From Actinophytocola gossypii (GTDB lineage Bacteria; Actinomycetota; Actinomycetes; Mycobacteriales; Pseudonocardiaceae), in contig NZ_JAFFZE010000012.1 in NCBI RefSeq assembly GCF_025165815.1, positions 477,368 to 541,367 of the forward strand: a DNA stretch of 64,000 nt. The letters are read 5' to 3'. The notes under the pieces were generated by a model. It was given only the letters and a program-made list of their open reading frames with translations, made no database searches and had not been told where the DNA came from. Below, piece after piece: positions 15,977 to 25,091 of this stretch (position 1 is the first letter of the stretch; each line of letters begins with the position of its first letter). Made by a program: the position numbers and the translations under genes.

Positions 15977-17014
15977 TCAGAGAGCGAGCGTGGCGACGGT
16001 ACCGGCGTAGATGGCGGTCAGCAGGACCCCATCGAAGCCGAGGCGCCACCAGCCGCGGCGTTGCCGGACCAGCAGCCCACCGAGCAGGACGGCGGTCATC
16101 AGCAGTGCGGCGGTCGTGAGGAACAGCTGGTCGCCTCCCGCGGCGTGGAACAGTGACCCACCGCGGAAGGCCGCGTCGCCGACGACGAGGTTGAGTGCGT
16201 CGAGGCTGTTCCCGCCGATCACGGCGGCGATGGCGAGGGTGAGGGCTCCTCGGCGGACCGCGGCGATCGCGGTGACGGTCTCCGGCAGGGCGTTGATCAG
16301 GCCCATGAACACCCCACCGACGAAACCGGCGCTCAGGCCGGTGGCCGCGACGAGGCTTTCGGCGGCGCGGGCGACCGCCCAGCCGCCCACGACGACCACC
16401 GCGGCGATGCCCGCGAACTCGGCCCACAGCGAGGTGTTCGTGCGAGTGTCGAACGGGTCGTGCTGGGCGGGCTGGTCCGGTCGGGACTCGCGGGTGGTGA
16501 CCGCCCGCCACATCGGCTGGGGCTGGTCGCGGATGAGTCTGAGCCCACCGACGTAGAGCCCCACCATGACCAGGGAGACCGGATGGACACCGACGACGGT
16601 GACCGGCGGGCTGAACGAGCCGAGCAACGCGGTGGCGAGCAGCACGATCAGCAGGCACCCGAACAGGAGGTTCTGCTCCGAGGCGGCGGCGTGTTCGAGG
16701 TTGACGCGCCGGTAGGCGGCGTCGGCGGCCACGATCGCCAGCGTCTGCACCGCGATCCCGCCCACGGCGTTGCTGTAGGCCAACTCGGGTTGCCCGGCCG
16801 CCGCGCTGACCCCGGTCATCACGATGCCGGACAGTGACGTGGCCAGGCCGAAGAACACCGCGCCGAAGAACGCCTCGCCCCAGCCGGTCCGATCCGCCAG
16901 CGTGTCCCCAAGACCGACCAGCCGAACACTGCACACCACCGTGAGCACACCGGCCACGGCGAAGACCACGACAGACCAGCCCACCGGCCACGGCCCAGTC
17001 AGTATCGAACTCAT
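15977..17014 (-). CDS. Membrane cation antiporter of the Na+/Ca2+ exchanger (CaCA) type
   Basis: About 345 residues with about 10 hydrophobic segments. The two alpha-repeats of the CaCA superfamily are visible: GLATSLSGIVMTGVSAAAG then AYSNAVGG in the first, and GLINALPETVTAIAAVRRG then AAVIGGNSLDALNL in the second. The acidic residue expected in the first repeat (ExxT/S) is replaced, so ion choice may differ from typical Ca2+ exchangers. A hydrophilic loop (residues about 175-205) separates the halves. Start: ATG 17014 is used; an in-frame GTG at 17059 would add 15 Arg-rich residues. Neither has a good ribosome site. No operon partner is evident. Confidence 0.8.
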   Translation of the reverse strand: MSSILTGPWPVGWSVVVFAVAGVLTVVCSVRLVGLGDTLADRTGWGEAFFGAVFFGLATSLSGIVMTGVSAAAGQPELAYSNAVGGIAVQTLAIVAADAAYRRVNLEHAAASEQNLLFGCLLIVLLATALLGSFSPPVTVVGVHPVSLVMVGLYVGGLRLIRDQPQPMWRAVTTRESRPDQPAQHDPFDTRTNTSLWAEFAGIAAVVVVGGWAVARAAESLVAATGLSAGFVGGVFMGLINALPETVTAIAAVRRGALTLAIAAVIGGNSLDALNLVVGDAAFRGGSLFHAAGGDQLFLTTAALLMTAVLLGGLLVRQRRGWWRLGFDGVLLTAIYAGTVATLAL

Positions 17015-17166
17015 GCAGGCCAGCCACCGTCGCGCCGGACGGTACGCGAGTCGCCGCACTCAGTCTGGTTCATGGATGTCCAGTGTTTCGCGACCGCGGT
17101 AAGTGCGCAGCACGGACGGTTCCCGCGGGAAGTAGCGCTCGGCGGCCCCGCGACGATGCTGCTGGC

Positions 17167-17574
17167 GTGACCAGACACATCGCAGCTGTCGTGTTCGGCG
17201 TGCTCGTGCTGCTTGCCGGCTGCGGCAGCACTGGCGAGCAGGGCACCACGTCGGACAGCGCGCCGACCACACCATCCAGCGCCCAGCCTGGGGTGCTGGG
17301 AGTGCCGGCGAAGCCCGACGAGGCGACGGCTGTGGCGTATGTGGCCGATCTCGAGGCGATCGACCCGGACATCGTGCACGGCAAGCCGGACAAGGCCGTG
17401 AGCCGAGGCCGAGATCAGTGCTCCAGCGTGGCAGAGTGGCCCGATGATCAGGCCAAGCTGGTCGGCTTGGTGCAGCGGCGGTTCATCTCGCCCGATCATC
17501 CCGAGGGGTTCGATCCGGACAAGTCGGCGCGGATACTGGCAGTGGTGCGCCAGTACCTATGCCCCAGTCCCTGA
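17167..17574 (+). CDS. Small secreted lipoprotein, unknown function
   Basis: 135 residues from GTG 17167. A short hydrophobic signal ends in the lipobox LLAGC, so Cys at about residue 19 should be lipidated and the protein anchored outside the membrane. A Thr/Ser/Pro-rich linker follows. A compact domain (EATAVAYVADLEAIDPDIV, then CSSV and YLCPSP) has two Cys that may form a disulfide, as in DUF732-like actinobacterial proteins. It is divergent from the antiporter gene and convergent with the CDF transporter. Function is not known. Confidence 0.75.
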   Translation: MTRHIAAVVFGVLVLLAGCGSTGEQGTTSDSAPTTPSSAQPGVLGVPAKPDEATAVAYVADLEAIDPDIVHGKPDKAVSRGRDQCSSVAEWPDDQAKLVGLVQRRFISPDHPEGFDPDKSARILAVVRQYLCPSP

Positions 17575-17598
17575 CGAGCTGACGGCGGGATGTGCCGG

Positions 17599-18624
17599 TC
17601 AGCCGGGTTCGGGTGGCGTCTCGACGTTCTCGGTCGTGGCGGTGTCGGCTCGGTGCGTGTCGGGGCGGCGCAGGTCGGGTTCGAGGTAGATGAGGCGGGC
17701 GATCGGCACGGCGGCGCGAACCCGGTGTTCGGCGGCGTCGATGGCCTGCGCGATCTCTCCGGCCGTGAAGGTCGCCGGCACGGCGATCTTCACGGCGACC
17801 AGCAGCTCGTCGGGGCCCAGGTGCAGCGTACGCATGTGGATGATCGAGTCCACTCCGTCGCCGGGCAGCGCCGCGGCGATCGCGGTTTGGTGCTCGCGGC
17901 TGGCGCTCTCACCCACGAGCAGCGACTTCATCTCCACGGCGAGGATCGCGGCGATGACGACGAGCAGCAGGCCGATCATCGCGGTGCCGGCGGCGTCCCA
18001 CCGGCCCTGGCCGGTGAGCAGGGTCATCGACACGCCGAACAGGGCGAAGGTCAGGCCGAGCAGCGCGCCCAAGTCCTCGAGCAGGATCACCGGCAGTTCC
18101 GGTGCCTTGGCGGTACGGACGAACCGCGCCCAGGACCGGCGCCCACGAATCCTGTTCGATTCGATGACGGCGGTGCGCAGGGCGTAGCCCTCCATCGCCA
18201 TGGCCACCAGCAGGACCACGATCGGCACCCACGCCCACGAGTCGATCGGGTGCGGGTCGCTCCACTTGTGCCACGCCTCGTACAGTGCGAACAGGCCACC
18301 GACACTGAACAACACGATCGACACGATGAACGCGTAGACATATCGTTCGCGCCCGTAACCGAACGGGTGCTCCGGGGTCGCCGCCCGCTTCGCGCGTTTA
18401 CTCCCCAGCAGCAGCAGCGCCTGGTTGCTGGTGTCGGCGACCGAGTGCACCGACTCCGCGAGCATCGACGAGGACGCGGTCAGCAGGAACGCGACGAACT
18501 TGGTCACCGCGATCCCCAGGTTGGCGAACATCGCGGTGACAACGGCCTTCGTGCTTCCCTCAGTAGCCACCGTCGAACCGTACTGGTCAGGCGACCGGCG
18601 TGGTCGGTTGGCCGTGCCGCCCAT
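17599..18624 (-). CDS. Cation diffusion facilitator (CDF) transporter
   Basis: About 341 residues from ATG 18624. Six transmembrane segments are predictable. The metal-site helix reads MLAESVHSVADTSNQALLLLG (His/Asp pair of helix II) and the helix V counterpart LLEDLGALLGLTFALFG has Glu/Asp. HPFGYGRERYVYAF is the signature between helices II and III. The cytosolic C-terminal domain ends in an acidic Thr-rich tail. Family members export Zn2+, Fe2+, Co2+ or Mn2+ in exchange for protons. A GTG at about 18573 is an alternative start that removes a poorly conserved leader. A 50-codon copy of its end lies at 15686. Confidence 0.87.
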   Translation of the reverse strand: MGGTANRPRRSPDQYGSTVATEGSTKAVVTAMFANLGIAVTKFVAFLLTASSSMLAESVHSVADTSNQALLLLGSKRAKRAATPEHPFGYGRERYVYAFIVSIVLFSVGGLFALYEAWHKWSDPHPIDSWAWVPIVVLLVAMAMEGYALRTAVIESNRIRGRRSWARFVRTAKAPELPVILLEDLGALLGLTFALFGVSMTLLTGQGRWDAAGTAMIGLLLVVIAAILAVEMKSLLVGESASREHQTAIAAALPGDGVDSIIHMRTLHLGPDELLVAVKIAVPATFTAGEIAQAIDAAEHRVRAAVPIARLIYLEPDLRRPDTHRADTATTENVETPPEPG

Positions 18625-18772
18625 GCTCGCGCCGATCAGCAGCAACGGCTCGGGACGCGCCTGTTTCTACCTCGGCTACACCTTGAGGAACTGGAACGCA
18701 TAGGGGGCCGTAGCCGCTGTCCTTGACGCCGACCTGCTCGAAGTGCGCGCTGAGCAGTCCCCACGAGTTGAT

Positions 18773-18894
18773 TTAGATGGCCAGGGATCCGAGCCAGCGG
18801 GTTTCGAGTGCGTCGAGGATCTGCTGGCGCATGAGCGGGGTCACGTGGTCGTAGACGCGGGCGATGCCTTTCATCTTCTGGCCTAGTTGGGCGC
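18773..18894 (-). pseudogene. C-terminal fragment of a tyrosine integrase
   Basis: The reverse strand reads GQKMKGIARVYDHVTPLMRQ then ILDALETRW and ends at a stop at 18773. It is the C-terminal Tyr-containing box of integrases (compare LGHRLDGIRGVYSHVTPTMI at 25.7 kb). The catalytic Tyr is present but everything upstream has gone. Confidence 0.7.
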
Positions 18895-18917
18895 GGCGGG
18901 CGCCATCACCGCGGCCG

Positions 18918-19027
18918 AACGGGCCGAACTGATGTCCTGGTACCCCACACCTGCGGGCCACCCTGGATCAACGATCACTGGAGCCCGCCACCAGGGCGAT
19001 CTCCATTTGATCTCCATTTGATCACTG
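18918..19027. repeat. 110-bp dispersed direct repeat, copy 1
   Basis: It runs from AACGGGCCGAACTGATGTCC to the tandem word CTCCATTTGAT, CTCCATTTGAT, CACTGA. It is about 93% identical to 60948-61057. In copy 2 one frame reads AELMSWYPHLRATLDQRSLE then PATRAISI and a stop. In this copy an inserted base breaks that frame. It is probably the tail of a gene carried by an integrative element. Confidence 0.65.
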
Positions 19028-19110
19028 ACAGCCCCGAACAAGGGGACTCCTGCCATCCCAGAGACCTGCCGTCCGGCGAGGCCCCTCGGGGGGAACCTCA
19101 CGGACAGCCA

Positions 19111-20301
19111 TCACCAGGTAACCGGTAGCTCGTAAACCCCATACACGGACCCGTCATGCTTGAACGGAATCTCGTCGATCGTGGTCGCGAGGCGCAACGT
19201 CGGGATCCGCCGGTACAAAGTGCCGTACACGACCTGCAGCTCCATCCGCGCCAACGGCTGCCCCAGGCACTGGTGCACCCCGAACCCGAACGCCACGTGG
19301 TGCCGGGCGGAACGACGCAGATCGAGCCGGTCGGGGTCGGTGAACGCGGCCGGGTCACGGTTGGCGATGTCGTTGGCGAGGATGATGCCCTCCCCCGCGC
19401 GGATCACCTCGTCGGCGATCTCGATGTCCTCGAGCGCGACGCGCCGGCGCCCGTTGTGCGTGATGTGCAGGTACCGCAACAACTCCTCGACCGCCGACGC
19501 GACGAGCGTCTCGTCGGCGTCCCGCAGCAGTGCCAGCTGGTCCGGGTGCTCCAGCAACGTGGCCGTGCCGAGCGCGATCATGTTCGCGGTCGTCTCGTGC
19601 CCCGCGATCAGCATCAGCACCCCCATCTGGGCCGCGTCCGCGCGAGTCAGCTCGCCGGCGGCGATCCGCGACGTCAGACCGGACAACAGGTCGTCGCCGG
19701 GAGAAGCGATCTTCTCGCCGATCAACCCGTCCAGGTAGGCGAACAACCTGCCGAGCGCCTGTTCACGGTCCTCGGGTGTCGCGTTCCGGTTGATGATGAC
19801 CTTGCTGTTCTTCTGGAAGAAGTCGTGATCCGCGTACGGCACCCCCAGCAGCTGACAGATCACCAGGGACGGCACCGGCAGCGCGAACGCTTCGACCAAG
19901 TCGACCGGGTTCGGGCCGGCGAGCATCTCGTCGATGAGGTCATCGACGATCTTCTGCACGCCGGGCTGCATGGCCGCCACCTTCTTGATGGCAAACGGCG
20001 CGGTGACCATCCGGCGCAGTCGCGCGTGCTCGGGGTCGTCCATGAGGATGAAGCTGATGGACCCACCCCGCACCGGCGCCGGGGACGGGTAGCCGGGCCG
20101 GGTGACGTCCGCGCTGACCCTGGGGTCGCTCAGCAGCGCCTTCTGGTCGGCGAAGCGGGTCACGAGCCACGGCGTGCTGCCGTCCCACAGCCGCACCCGC
20201 GCCAGCGGTGTCCGCTCGCGCAGCTCCTGCATGGCGGGCGGCGGGTCGAACGGGCACCTGTCGGCGCGCGGCGCCGGGTACTCCGCTGTTTCGATGGTCA
20301 T
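19111..20301 (-). CDS. Cytochrome P450 (CYP105-like)
   Basis: 396 residues, complete. Motifs: AGHETT (residues about 233-238, I helix), EELLR (272-276, ExxR) and AFGFGVHQCLGQPLARMELQ with the heme-ligating Cys at about 345. The HQCLGQPLARMELQ form is typical of CYP105-like actinomycete enzymes that act on drugs and natural products. It is the last gene of a five-gene operon; its ATG overlaps the ferredoxin-reductase stop (ATGA). Ferredoxin and reductase upstream should supply its electrons. Substrate unknown. Confidence 0.94.
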   Translation of the reverse strand: MTIETAEYPAPRADRCPFDPPPAMQELRERTPLARVRLWDGSTPWLVTRFADQKALLSDPRVSADVTRPGYPSPAPVRGGSISFILMDDPEHARLRRMVTAPFAIKKVAAMQPGVQKIVDDLIDEMLAGPNPVDLVEAFALPVPSLVICQLLGVPYADHDFFQKNSKVIINRNATPEDREQALGRLFAYLDGLIGEKIASPGDDLLSGLTSRIAAGELTRADAAQMGVLMLIAGHETTANMIALGTATLLEHPDQLALLRDADETLVASAVEELLRYLHITHNGRRRVALEDIEIADEVIRAGEGIILANDIANRDPAAFTDPDRLDLRRSARHHVAFGFGVHQCLGQPLARMELQVVYGTLYRRIPTLRLATTIDEIPFKHDGSVYGVYELPVTW

Positions 20302-21476
20302 GGCTTCCCTCCCACGAGAGCGGTACCGAGAAACTCCTGCCTGCGCAGCCGGGCCTGTTTGGGCATGTTCCAGCCGAGGACACCGGTCACCACGCCGTCC
20401 CGGCGGTAGGTCAGGACGAACCGGCCCGCCGAGGGATCGCCGTCCACCACGTCCGCGTCCGGTGCCGTGGTCCCGTGCACGTGGAGCTTCACGTCGAACT
20501 GGTCGGTCCAGAAGTACGGCACGGGGGTGTACGGCCGGTCGGCACCGAGGACGTTGTCGGCGACGCGCACGGCCTGTTCGGTCGCGTTGGTCCGGTTCTC
20601 CAGGCGCAGCGACGTGTCCAGCCCCTCGTGGTGCCAGCGGGCCACGTCACCCGCGGCGTACACGCCGTCCGCCGCGCGGCACCTGCTGTCGCACACGACG
20701 CCGTTGTCGCACGTCAGCCCGCTGTCCGCCAGCCACTCCGTGGCCGGGACAGCACCGAAAGCGACCACGACGACGTCGGCGGGCAGCACGTCGCCGGTCT
20801 CGATCCGGACTCCGGTGACCGTGCCGCGCTCCCCCGCCAGCCCGGTCACCGCGGCACCGAGCCGCAGCTCGACGCCGTTCGCCGTGTGGAGCCCGGCGAG
20901 CAGGTCCGCAGCGAAGGGTCCCAGCTGCAGGGCGAGCGGCGCGGGTTGCGGGCCTGCCATGGTGACCGCGCAGCCCATGGTCCGCGCGGTGGCGGCGATC
21001 TCGGCGCCGAGCACCCCGTCGCCCACCACGACCACGCGGGGACGGGCGAGCAGGTCGGCCCGCAGCGCGAGCGAGTCGTCGAGGGTGCGTAGGACGTGCA
21101 CCCCGGCAAGGGTTTCCTGGCCCGGCAGGGTGCGGGGTCGCAAGCCGGTGGCGAGCACCACGGCGTCGGCGGCAACCACGCGGCCGGACGCGGTCGCCAC
21201 CGCACGGGCGGTGACGTCGAGCCCGACGGCCGGGTCGCCGAGCACGAACTCGACTTCCAGAGTGGACAGATGAGCGGGTGGGCGGAGCCGGGCCCTGGCG
21301 GGCTCCCACGCTCCCGAGAGGACCTGTTTGGACAGTGGTGGCCGGTCGTAGGGCAGGTGCGGCTCGGCACCCAGCACGGTCAGCCTGCCGGTGTGGCCCT
21401 TGCGGCGCAACGTTTCCGCGGTGGCGAGCCCGGCGGCCGAGGCACCCACGACCAGCACGTGGCCGGGTGCGGTCAC
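20298..21476 (-). CDS. FAD-dependent ferredoxin reductase
   Basis: About 392 residues from GTG 21476, which overlaps the ferredoxin stop (GTGA). The N-terminal FAD-binding Rossmann motif is VVGASAAGLATAETLR, followed by LPYDRPPLSKQVL, a hallmark of P450/dioxygenase reductases. The NAD(P)H-binding motif is VVVGDGVLGAEIAATA. The second FAD motif VYAAGDVARWHH precedes a C-terminal ferredoxin-reductase dimer domain (VPYFWTDQFDVKLHVHG). It transfers electrons from NAD(P)H to the adjacent [3Fe-4S] ferredoxin, which then feeds the P450s at either end of this operon. Confidence 0.93.
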   Translation of the reverse strand: MTAPGHVLVVGASAAGLATAETLRRKGHTGRLTVLGAEPHLPYDRPPLSKQVLSGAWEPARARLRPPAHLSTLEVEFVLGDPAVGLDVTARAVATASGRVVAADAVVLATGLRPRTLPGQETLAGVHVLRTLDDSLALRADLLARPRVVVVGDGVLGAEIAATARTMGCAVTMAGPQPAPLALQLGPFAADLLAGLHTANGVELRLGAAVTGLAGERGTVTGVRIETGDVLPADVVVVAFGAVPATEWLADSGLTCDNGVVCDSRCRAADGVYAAGDVARWHHEGLDTSLRLENRTNATEQAVRVADNVLGADRPYTPVPYFWTDQFDVKLHVHGTTAPDADVVDGDPSAGRFVLTYRRDGVVTGVLGWNMPKQARLRRQEFLGTALVGGKP

Positions 21477-21667
21477 GAGCCGACCGTGATCGCGACGCCC
21501 GGGCAGACGCTCGCGGCCTCGCGCACCGTCTCGTGCAGGTCCCCGGGTGGCCGCTCGTCGAGCAGCACCACGATGCCGTCCTCGTCGCGCTGGTCGAACA
21601 CGTCCGGTGCGAGCAGCACGCACGTGCCCGCACCACAGCACTTGTCCTGGTCCACGCTCACGTTCAC
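21473..21667 (-). CDS. [3Fe-4S] ferredoxin
   Basis: 64 residues from GTG 21667, overlapping the TetR stop (GTGA). The cluster ligands are Cys 10 (or 11), Cys 16 and Cys 55 in CCGAGTC and SVCPG, a C-x5-C-xn-CP pattern with the fourth Cys replaced, as in [3Fe-4S] ferredoxins that serve P450s. Its position between regulator and reductase with overlapping ends shows it is co-translated with them. Confidence 0.93.
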   Translation of the reverse strand: MNVSVDQDKCCGAGTCVLLAPDVFDQRDEDGIVVLLDERPPGDLHETVREAASVCPGVAITVGS

Positions 21668-22344
21668 GGTTCCCGTTCTCCTTCTCCCTGTCGATTCGTG
21701 ATCGGCGCCAGCCACAGCCCGACGAGCGCGTCGATCAACCCGTCCGCCGCCTCGCGCCACGAGGCCCTCGGCGTCGGCGTCCCCTCGGCCAGCGCCCGTT
21801 CACGCTCGGCCATGACGTGCACCAGCAACTGCCGCGCCATGTCGTTCCGCTCGGCGCGGATCTCGGCGGGCAGATCCGGCAGGCAGCGGCGCAACCCGTC
21901 GACGATCCGCACCAGCGACGGCGACGACTGCGACTCCTCGACCATGATCGGCCGCAGCGCGGGGTCGGTCATGACCTGCGCGCCGAAGCGGGCGAACCAG
22001 GTGGGGCTGCCCACCGCGTCGAGGTGGTCGGCGACCGGCCGCACCAGGCAGGACAGCCAGTCCCGCACGTCGGTGCTGTCGGCGATCTTGGCAACCCTGC
22101 GCTGCCGGAGCTCCTCGATCGGCGCCGAGTGCCGTCGCGCGATCGCCCGCACCAGGTCGGCCTTCGTGCCGAAGTGGTAGCCGACGGCCGTGTTGTTACC
22201 CTGCCCGGCCGCCTCGCTGACCTGCCGGTTGGACACCGCGAACACACCGTGCTCGGCGAACATCCGCTCCGCCACCGTCAGGATCGCCTCTCGCGTCGCG
22301 TGCGCCCGCGCCGCCTTGCCCGCCGCCTTGTTCATCAACGCCAT
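21664..22344 (-). CDS. TetR-family regulator inside the P450 operon
   Basis: About 226 residues. The HTH at about residues 14-60 reads REAILTVAERMFAEHGVFAV then NNTAVGYHFGTKADLVRAIA, followed by a helical ligand domain. Translation starts at ATG 22344, overlapping the P450 stop (TGATG). It is the second gene of its operon, so it probably represses its own operon and the divergent MFS gene through the palindrome at 23606-23625, with a P450 substrate as inducer (inference). The GNNTAVGYHFGTK form is common in actinomycete TetRs that sit beside P450s. Confidence 0.9.
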   Translation of the reverse strand: MALMNKAAGKAARAHATREAILTVAERMFAEHGVFAVSNRQVSEAAGQGNNTAVGYHFGTKADLVRAIARRHSAPIEELRQRRVAKIADSTDVRDWLSCLVRPVADHLDAVGSPTWFARFGAQVMTDPALRPIMVEESQSSPSLVRIVDGLRRCLPDLPAEIRAERNDMARQLLVHVMAERERALAEGTPTPRASWREAADGLIDALVGLWLAPITNRQGEGEREP

Positions 22345-23546
22345 CACCACCGCACTGGTAATTCCCGGAGCCCGCCGACGACGAGCCCCTCGACTCGCCG
22401 TAGATCATCCACGGGTACCGCCAGTGCCAGCGAGGGCAGCTTGCGGAGCAGCACGTCGAGCACCGCCTGCAGCTCGGTGCGGGCGAGCGGCTGACCGATG
22501 CAGGCGTGCGCGCCGGCGCCGAACGCGAGGTGCGGGTTGGGACTGCGCCGCAGGTCCATCTCGGACGCGTGCTCGAACGTGCCCTCATCGCGGTTGGCCG
22601 CGGCCATGCTGCACACGGCGGTAGTGCCCGCGGGCAGGACCGTCCCGGCGATCTCGACGTCCTCGGTGAAGTACCGCAGCATGCCGAACCCGGCGTTCGC
22701 GTCCATCCGCAGCGCTTCCTCGACCGCGGTGCGCACCAGCGACCCGTCCGCGAGCAGCGCCTCCCAGCGGCCGCGGTCGGCGAGCAGCATCGCGACCATC
22801 TTGGCGATCATGTTGGCCGTCGTCTCGTGCCCCGCGACGAGCAGGCCGATGCCGGTGGCGACCAGGATCCGGTCGGACAGCGGGTTGCCGTCCGCGTCCG
22901 TCTCCCCGATGAGCGCGCTGAGCAGGTCGTCGCCGGGTGCCGCGCGCTTGGCCGCGATGTGGTCGGCCATGTACGCGCCGAACTCGGCCTGGGCCGCGGT
23001 CATGTCGTCCTGGGAGAACCGGGTCATCGACAGCAGCATGTCCGACCAGCGGGCGAACCGGTCGCGGTCGGTGTCCGGGACGCCGAGCAGGTCGCAGATG
23101 ACCCACACCGGCAGCGGGAAACCCAGGCCTGCCTTGAGGTCCGCGGGCGCGCCGTGCTTCACCATCTCGTCGACCAGCTCCTCGGCCATCGCCTCGATGG
23201 CGGGCCGCAGCGCGGTCATCCGCTTGGCGGTGAACCACTTGCCGATCATCCGCCGCCACCGCAGGTGCCCTTCGCCCGACTGCGGCAGCACCGTCGCCAT
23301 GTCGCTGTTGAACACCCCGCCCGACTCGACGTCGGCGACCCGCGCGCCCTGCCCGACCGGCCGCGTGAACCGCTGGTCGGACAGCACGGCGCGCACGTCG
23401 GCGTACCGGGTGACCAGCGCGGCCTCGTCACCGCTCGGCAGCACGACCCGGGCGACCGGGCACTGCTCGCGCAACCGCGCCCACTCGGCGGGCGGCTCCA
23501 GCGCGGCCTCGCTCGGGATCGGGTACCGCAACAGTTCCTGGGTCAC
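22344..23546 (-). CDS. Cytochrome P450, first gene of redox operon
   Basis: 400 residues from GTG 23546 with AAGGAG 8 bases upstream. Motifs: AGHETT (about 238-243), EEALR (276-280) and AFGAGAHACIGQPLARTELQ with heme Cys at about 349. It leads the operon P450, TetR, ferredoxin, reductase, P450, all joined by overlapping stop/start codons. It is only about 40% similar by eye to the second P450, so the two probably catalyse different steps or act on different substrates while sharing one electron-transfer chain. Confidence 0.94.
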   Translation of the reverse strand: MTQELLRYPIPSEAALEPPAEWARLREQCPVARVVLPSGDEAALVTRYADVRAVLSDQRFTRPVGQGARVADVESGGVFNSDMATVLPQSGEGHLRWRRMIGKWFTAKRMTALRPAIEAMAEELVDEMVKHGAPADLKAGLGFPLPVWVICDLLGVPDTDRDRFARWSDMLLSMTRFSQDDMTAAQAEFGAYMADHIAAKRAAPGDDLLSALIGETDADGNPLSDRILVATGIGLLVAGHETTANMIAKMVAMLLADRGRWEALLADGSLVRTAVEEALRMDANAGFGMLRYFTEDVEIAGTVLPAGTTAVCSMAAANRDEGTFEHASEMDLRRSPNPHLAFGAGAHACIGQPLARTELQAVLDVLLRKLPSLALAVPVDDLRRVEGLVVGGLRELPVRW

Positions 23547-23605
23547 CGGCTGCTCCTTCGACGCGGCGTGTGTCCGTCGCTCACAGCCTGCCCACAACTT
23601 TGAAA

Positions 23606-23625
23606 TAAGTCAACTGATTGACTTA
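23606..23625. promoter_or_regulatory. Perfect palindromic operator between P450 operon and MFS gene
   Basis: TAAGTCAA-CTGA-TTGACTTA: 8-bp perfect arms with a 4-bp centre, 11 bp before the MFS start and 60 bp before the P450 start. The TTGAC/GTCAA arms are typical of TetR operators. Its place between two divergent units and the TetR gene within the operon make it the likely autoregulatory site. Confidence 0.75.
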
Positions 23626-23635
23626 CGGTGTGGGC

Positions 23636-25075
23636 ATGAGTGAACTCTCCGCCGCGCCGCCGCGGCCGAATCTCGTCGTGGTGGTGTTGGCGGCGGGCGG
23701 CATCGTGGTCTCGCTGATGCAGACCCTCGTGATCCCGCTGATCCCCGAGCTACCCGGCCTGCTGGACGCCGACCCGGCTGACACCGCGTGGGTGGTCACG
23801 GCGACGCTGCTGGCCAGCGCGGTCGCGACGCCGGTCGTCGGGCGCCTCGGCGACATGTACGGCAAGCGGCGGATGCTGCTGATCAGCCTGGTGCTGCTGG
23901 TCACCGGCTCGGTCGTGGCCGCGCTGTCGAACACCGTCGTGCCGATGGTCGCCGGCCGTGCACTGCAGGGGTTGGCGGCGGGCGTGATCCCGCTCGGCAT
24001 CAGCATCATGCGCGACGAGCTGCCCGCCGAGCGGCTCGGTTCCGCGACCGCGCTGATGAGCACGTCGCTGGGGGTCGGCGGTGCGCTTGGCCTGCCGTCG
24101 GCCGCCGTGCTGGCGGAGAACCTGGACTGGCACGTGCTGTTCTGGACCTCCGCGGCCCTCGGCGTCGTCGTCACCGCGCTGGTGCTGGCGTTCGTGCCGG
24201 AGTCGAATGTGCGGACCGGCGGCCGGTTCGACCTGGTCGGCGCCGCCGGCCTGTCGGTCGCGCTCGTGTGCCTGCTGCTGGCGATCTCGAAGGGCGCGGA
24301 CTGGGGCTGGAATGACGGGCTCACACTGGGGCTGTTCGCGGTGGCCGTGGTCGTGCTGCTGGTGTGGAGCTGGTTCGAGCTGCGCACGCGTGAGCCGCTC
24401 GTGGACCTTCGCACCACCGCCCGCCGGCCGGTGCTGCTCACCAACCTCGCGTCGGTCGTGTTCGCGTTCGCCATGTTCGCGCAGTCACTGGTGCTGCCAC
24501 AGCTGCTGCAGCTGCCGACCGCCACCGGATACGGCCTCGGGCAGAGCATGCTGGTGACAGGTCTCGTGCTGGTGCCGTCCGGGCTGGTGATGATGGCGAC
24601 CGCACCGGTCTCCGCCAGGATCTCCCGCCTGCGTGGGCCGAAGGTGACGCTGATGTGCGGTGCGGTCGTGGTCGCCGCCGGGTACGGGCTCGGCGTCGTG
24701 CTGATGTCGGCGGTGTGGCAGCTGGTGCTGGTGTCCGCGTTGATCGGCGGCGGAATCGGCCTAGCGTACGGATCGATGCCCGCGTTGATCATGAGCGCGG
24801 TGCCGGTGTCCGAGACCGCGGCGGCGAACAGCCTCAACACACTGATGCGTGCGATCGGCACGTCGATGTCGAGCGCGGTGGCCGGCGTGCTCCTCGCGAA
24901 CCTGACGGTATCGCTGGGACCGGTCGAGGTGCCGTCGCAGGACGGTTTCCGCCTGATCATGGCCATCGGCAGCACCGCAGCACTGGCCGCGCTGGCGATC
25001 GCGGCGTTCCTCCCCGGCCGGCATGCCGTGCCAGCGCCGACGGTGGACCAGGATGCGGTGGCCGTGATCAGGTGA
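23636..25075 (+). CDS. MFS multidrug exporter (DHA2/EmrB-like)
   Basis: 479 residues from ATG 23636. About 14 hydrophobic segments and the motif A region GRLGDMYGKRRMLLIS place it in the 14-helix DHA2 drug:H+ antiporters. LDADPADTAWVVTATLL and GRALQGLAAGVIPLGISIMRDELP are typical. Proton-driven export of a small hydrophobic compound from the cytosol is expected. Divergent transcription from the P450 operon across one palindrome suggests co-induction, for example efflux of the compound the P450s modify. Confidence 0.92.
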   Translation: MSELSAAPPRPNLVVVVLAAGGIVVSLMQTLVIPLIPELPGLLDADPADTAWVVTATLLASAVATPVVGRLGDMYGKRRMLLISLVLLVTGSVVAALSNTVVPMVAGRALQGLAAGVIPLGISIMRDELPAERLGSATALMSTSLGVGGALGLPSAAVLAENLDWHVLFWTSAALGVVVTALVLAFVPESNVRTGGRFDLVGAAGLSVALVCLLLAISKGADWGWNDGLTLGLFAVAVVVLLVWSWFELRTREPLVDLRTTARRPVLLTNLASVVFAFAMFAQSLVLPQLLQLPTATGYGLGQSMLVTGLVLVPSGLVMMATAPVSARISRLRGPKVTLMCGAVVVAAGYGLGVVLMSAVWQLVLVSALIGGGIGLAYGSMPALIMSAVPVSETAAANSLNTLMRAIGTSMSSAVAGVLLANLTVSLGPVEVPSQDGFRLIMAIGSTAALAALAIAAFLPGRHAVPAPTVDQDAVAVIR

Positions 25076-25091
25076 GGTCGCCCGCCCTCGC

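Noticed and set aside
19156..20409. 417-codon plus-strand frame opposite the P450 at 19111
   Set aside because: No domain; composition is that of a reverse complement of a high-GC gene.
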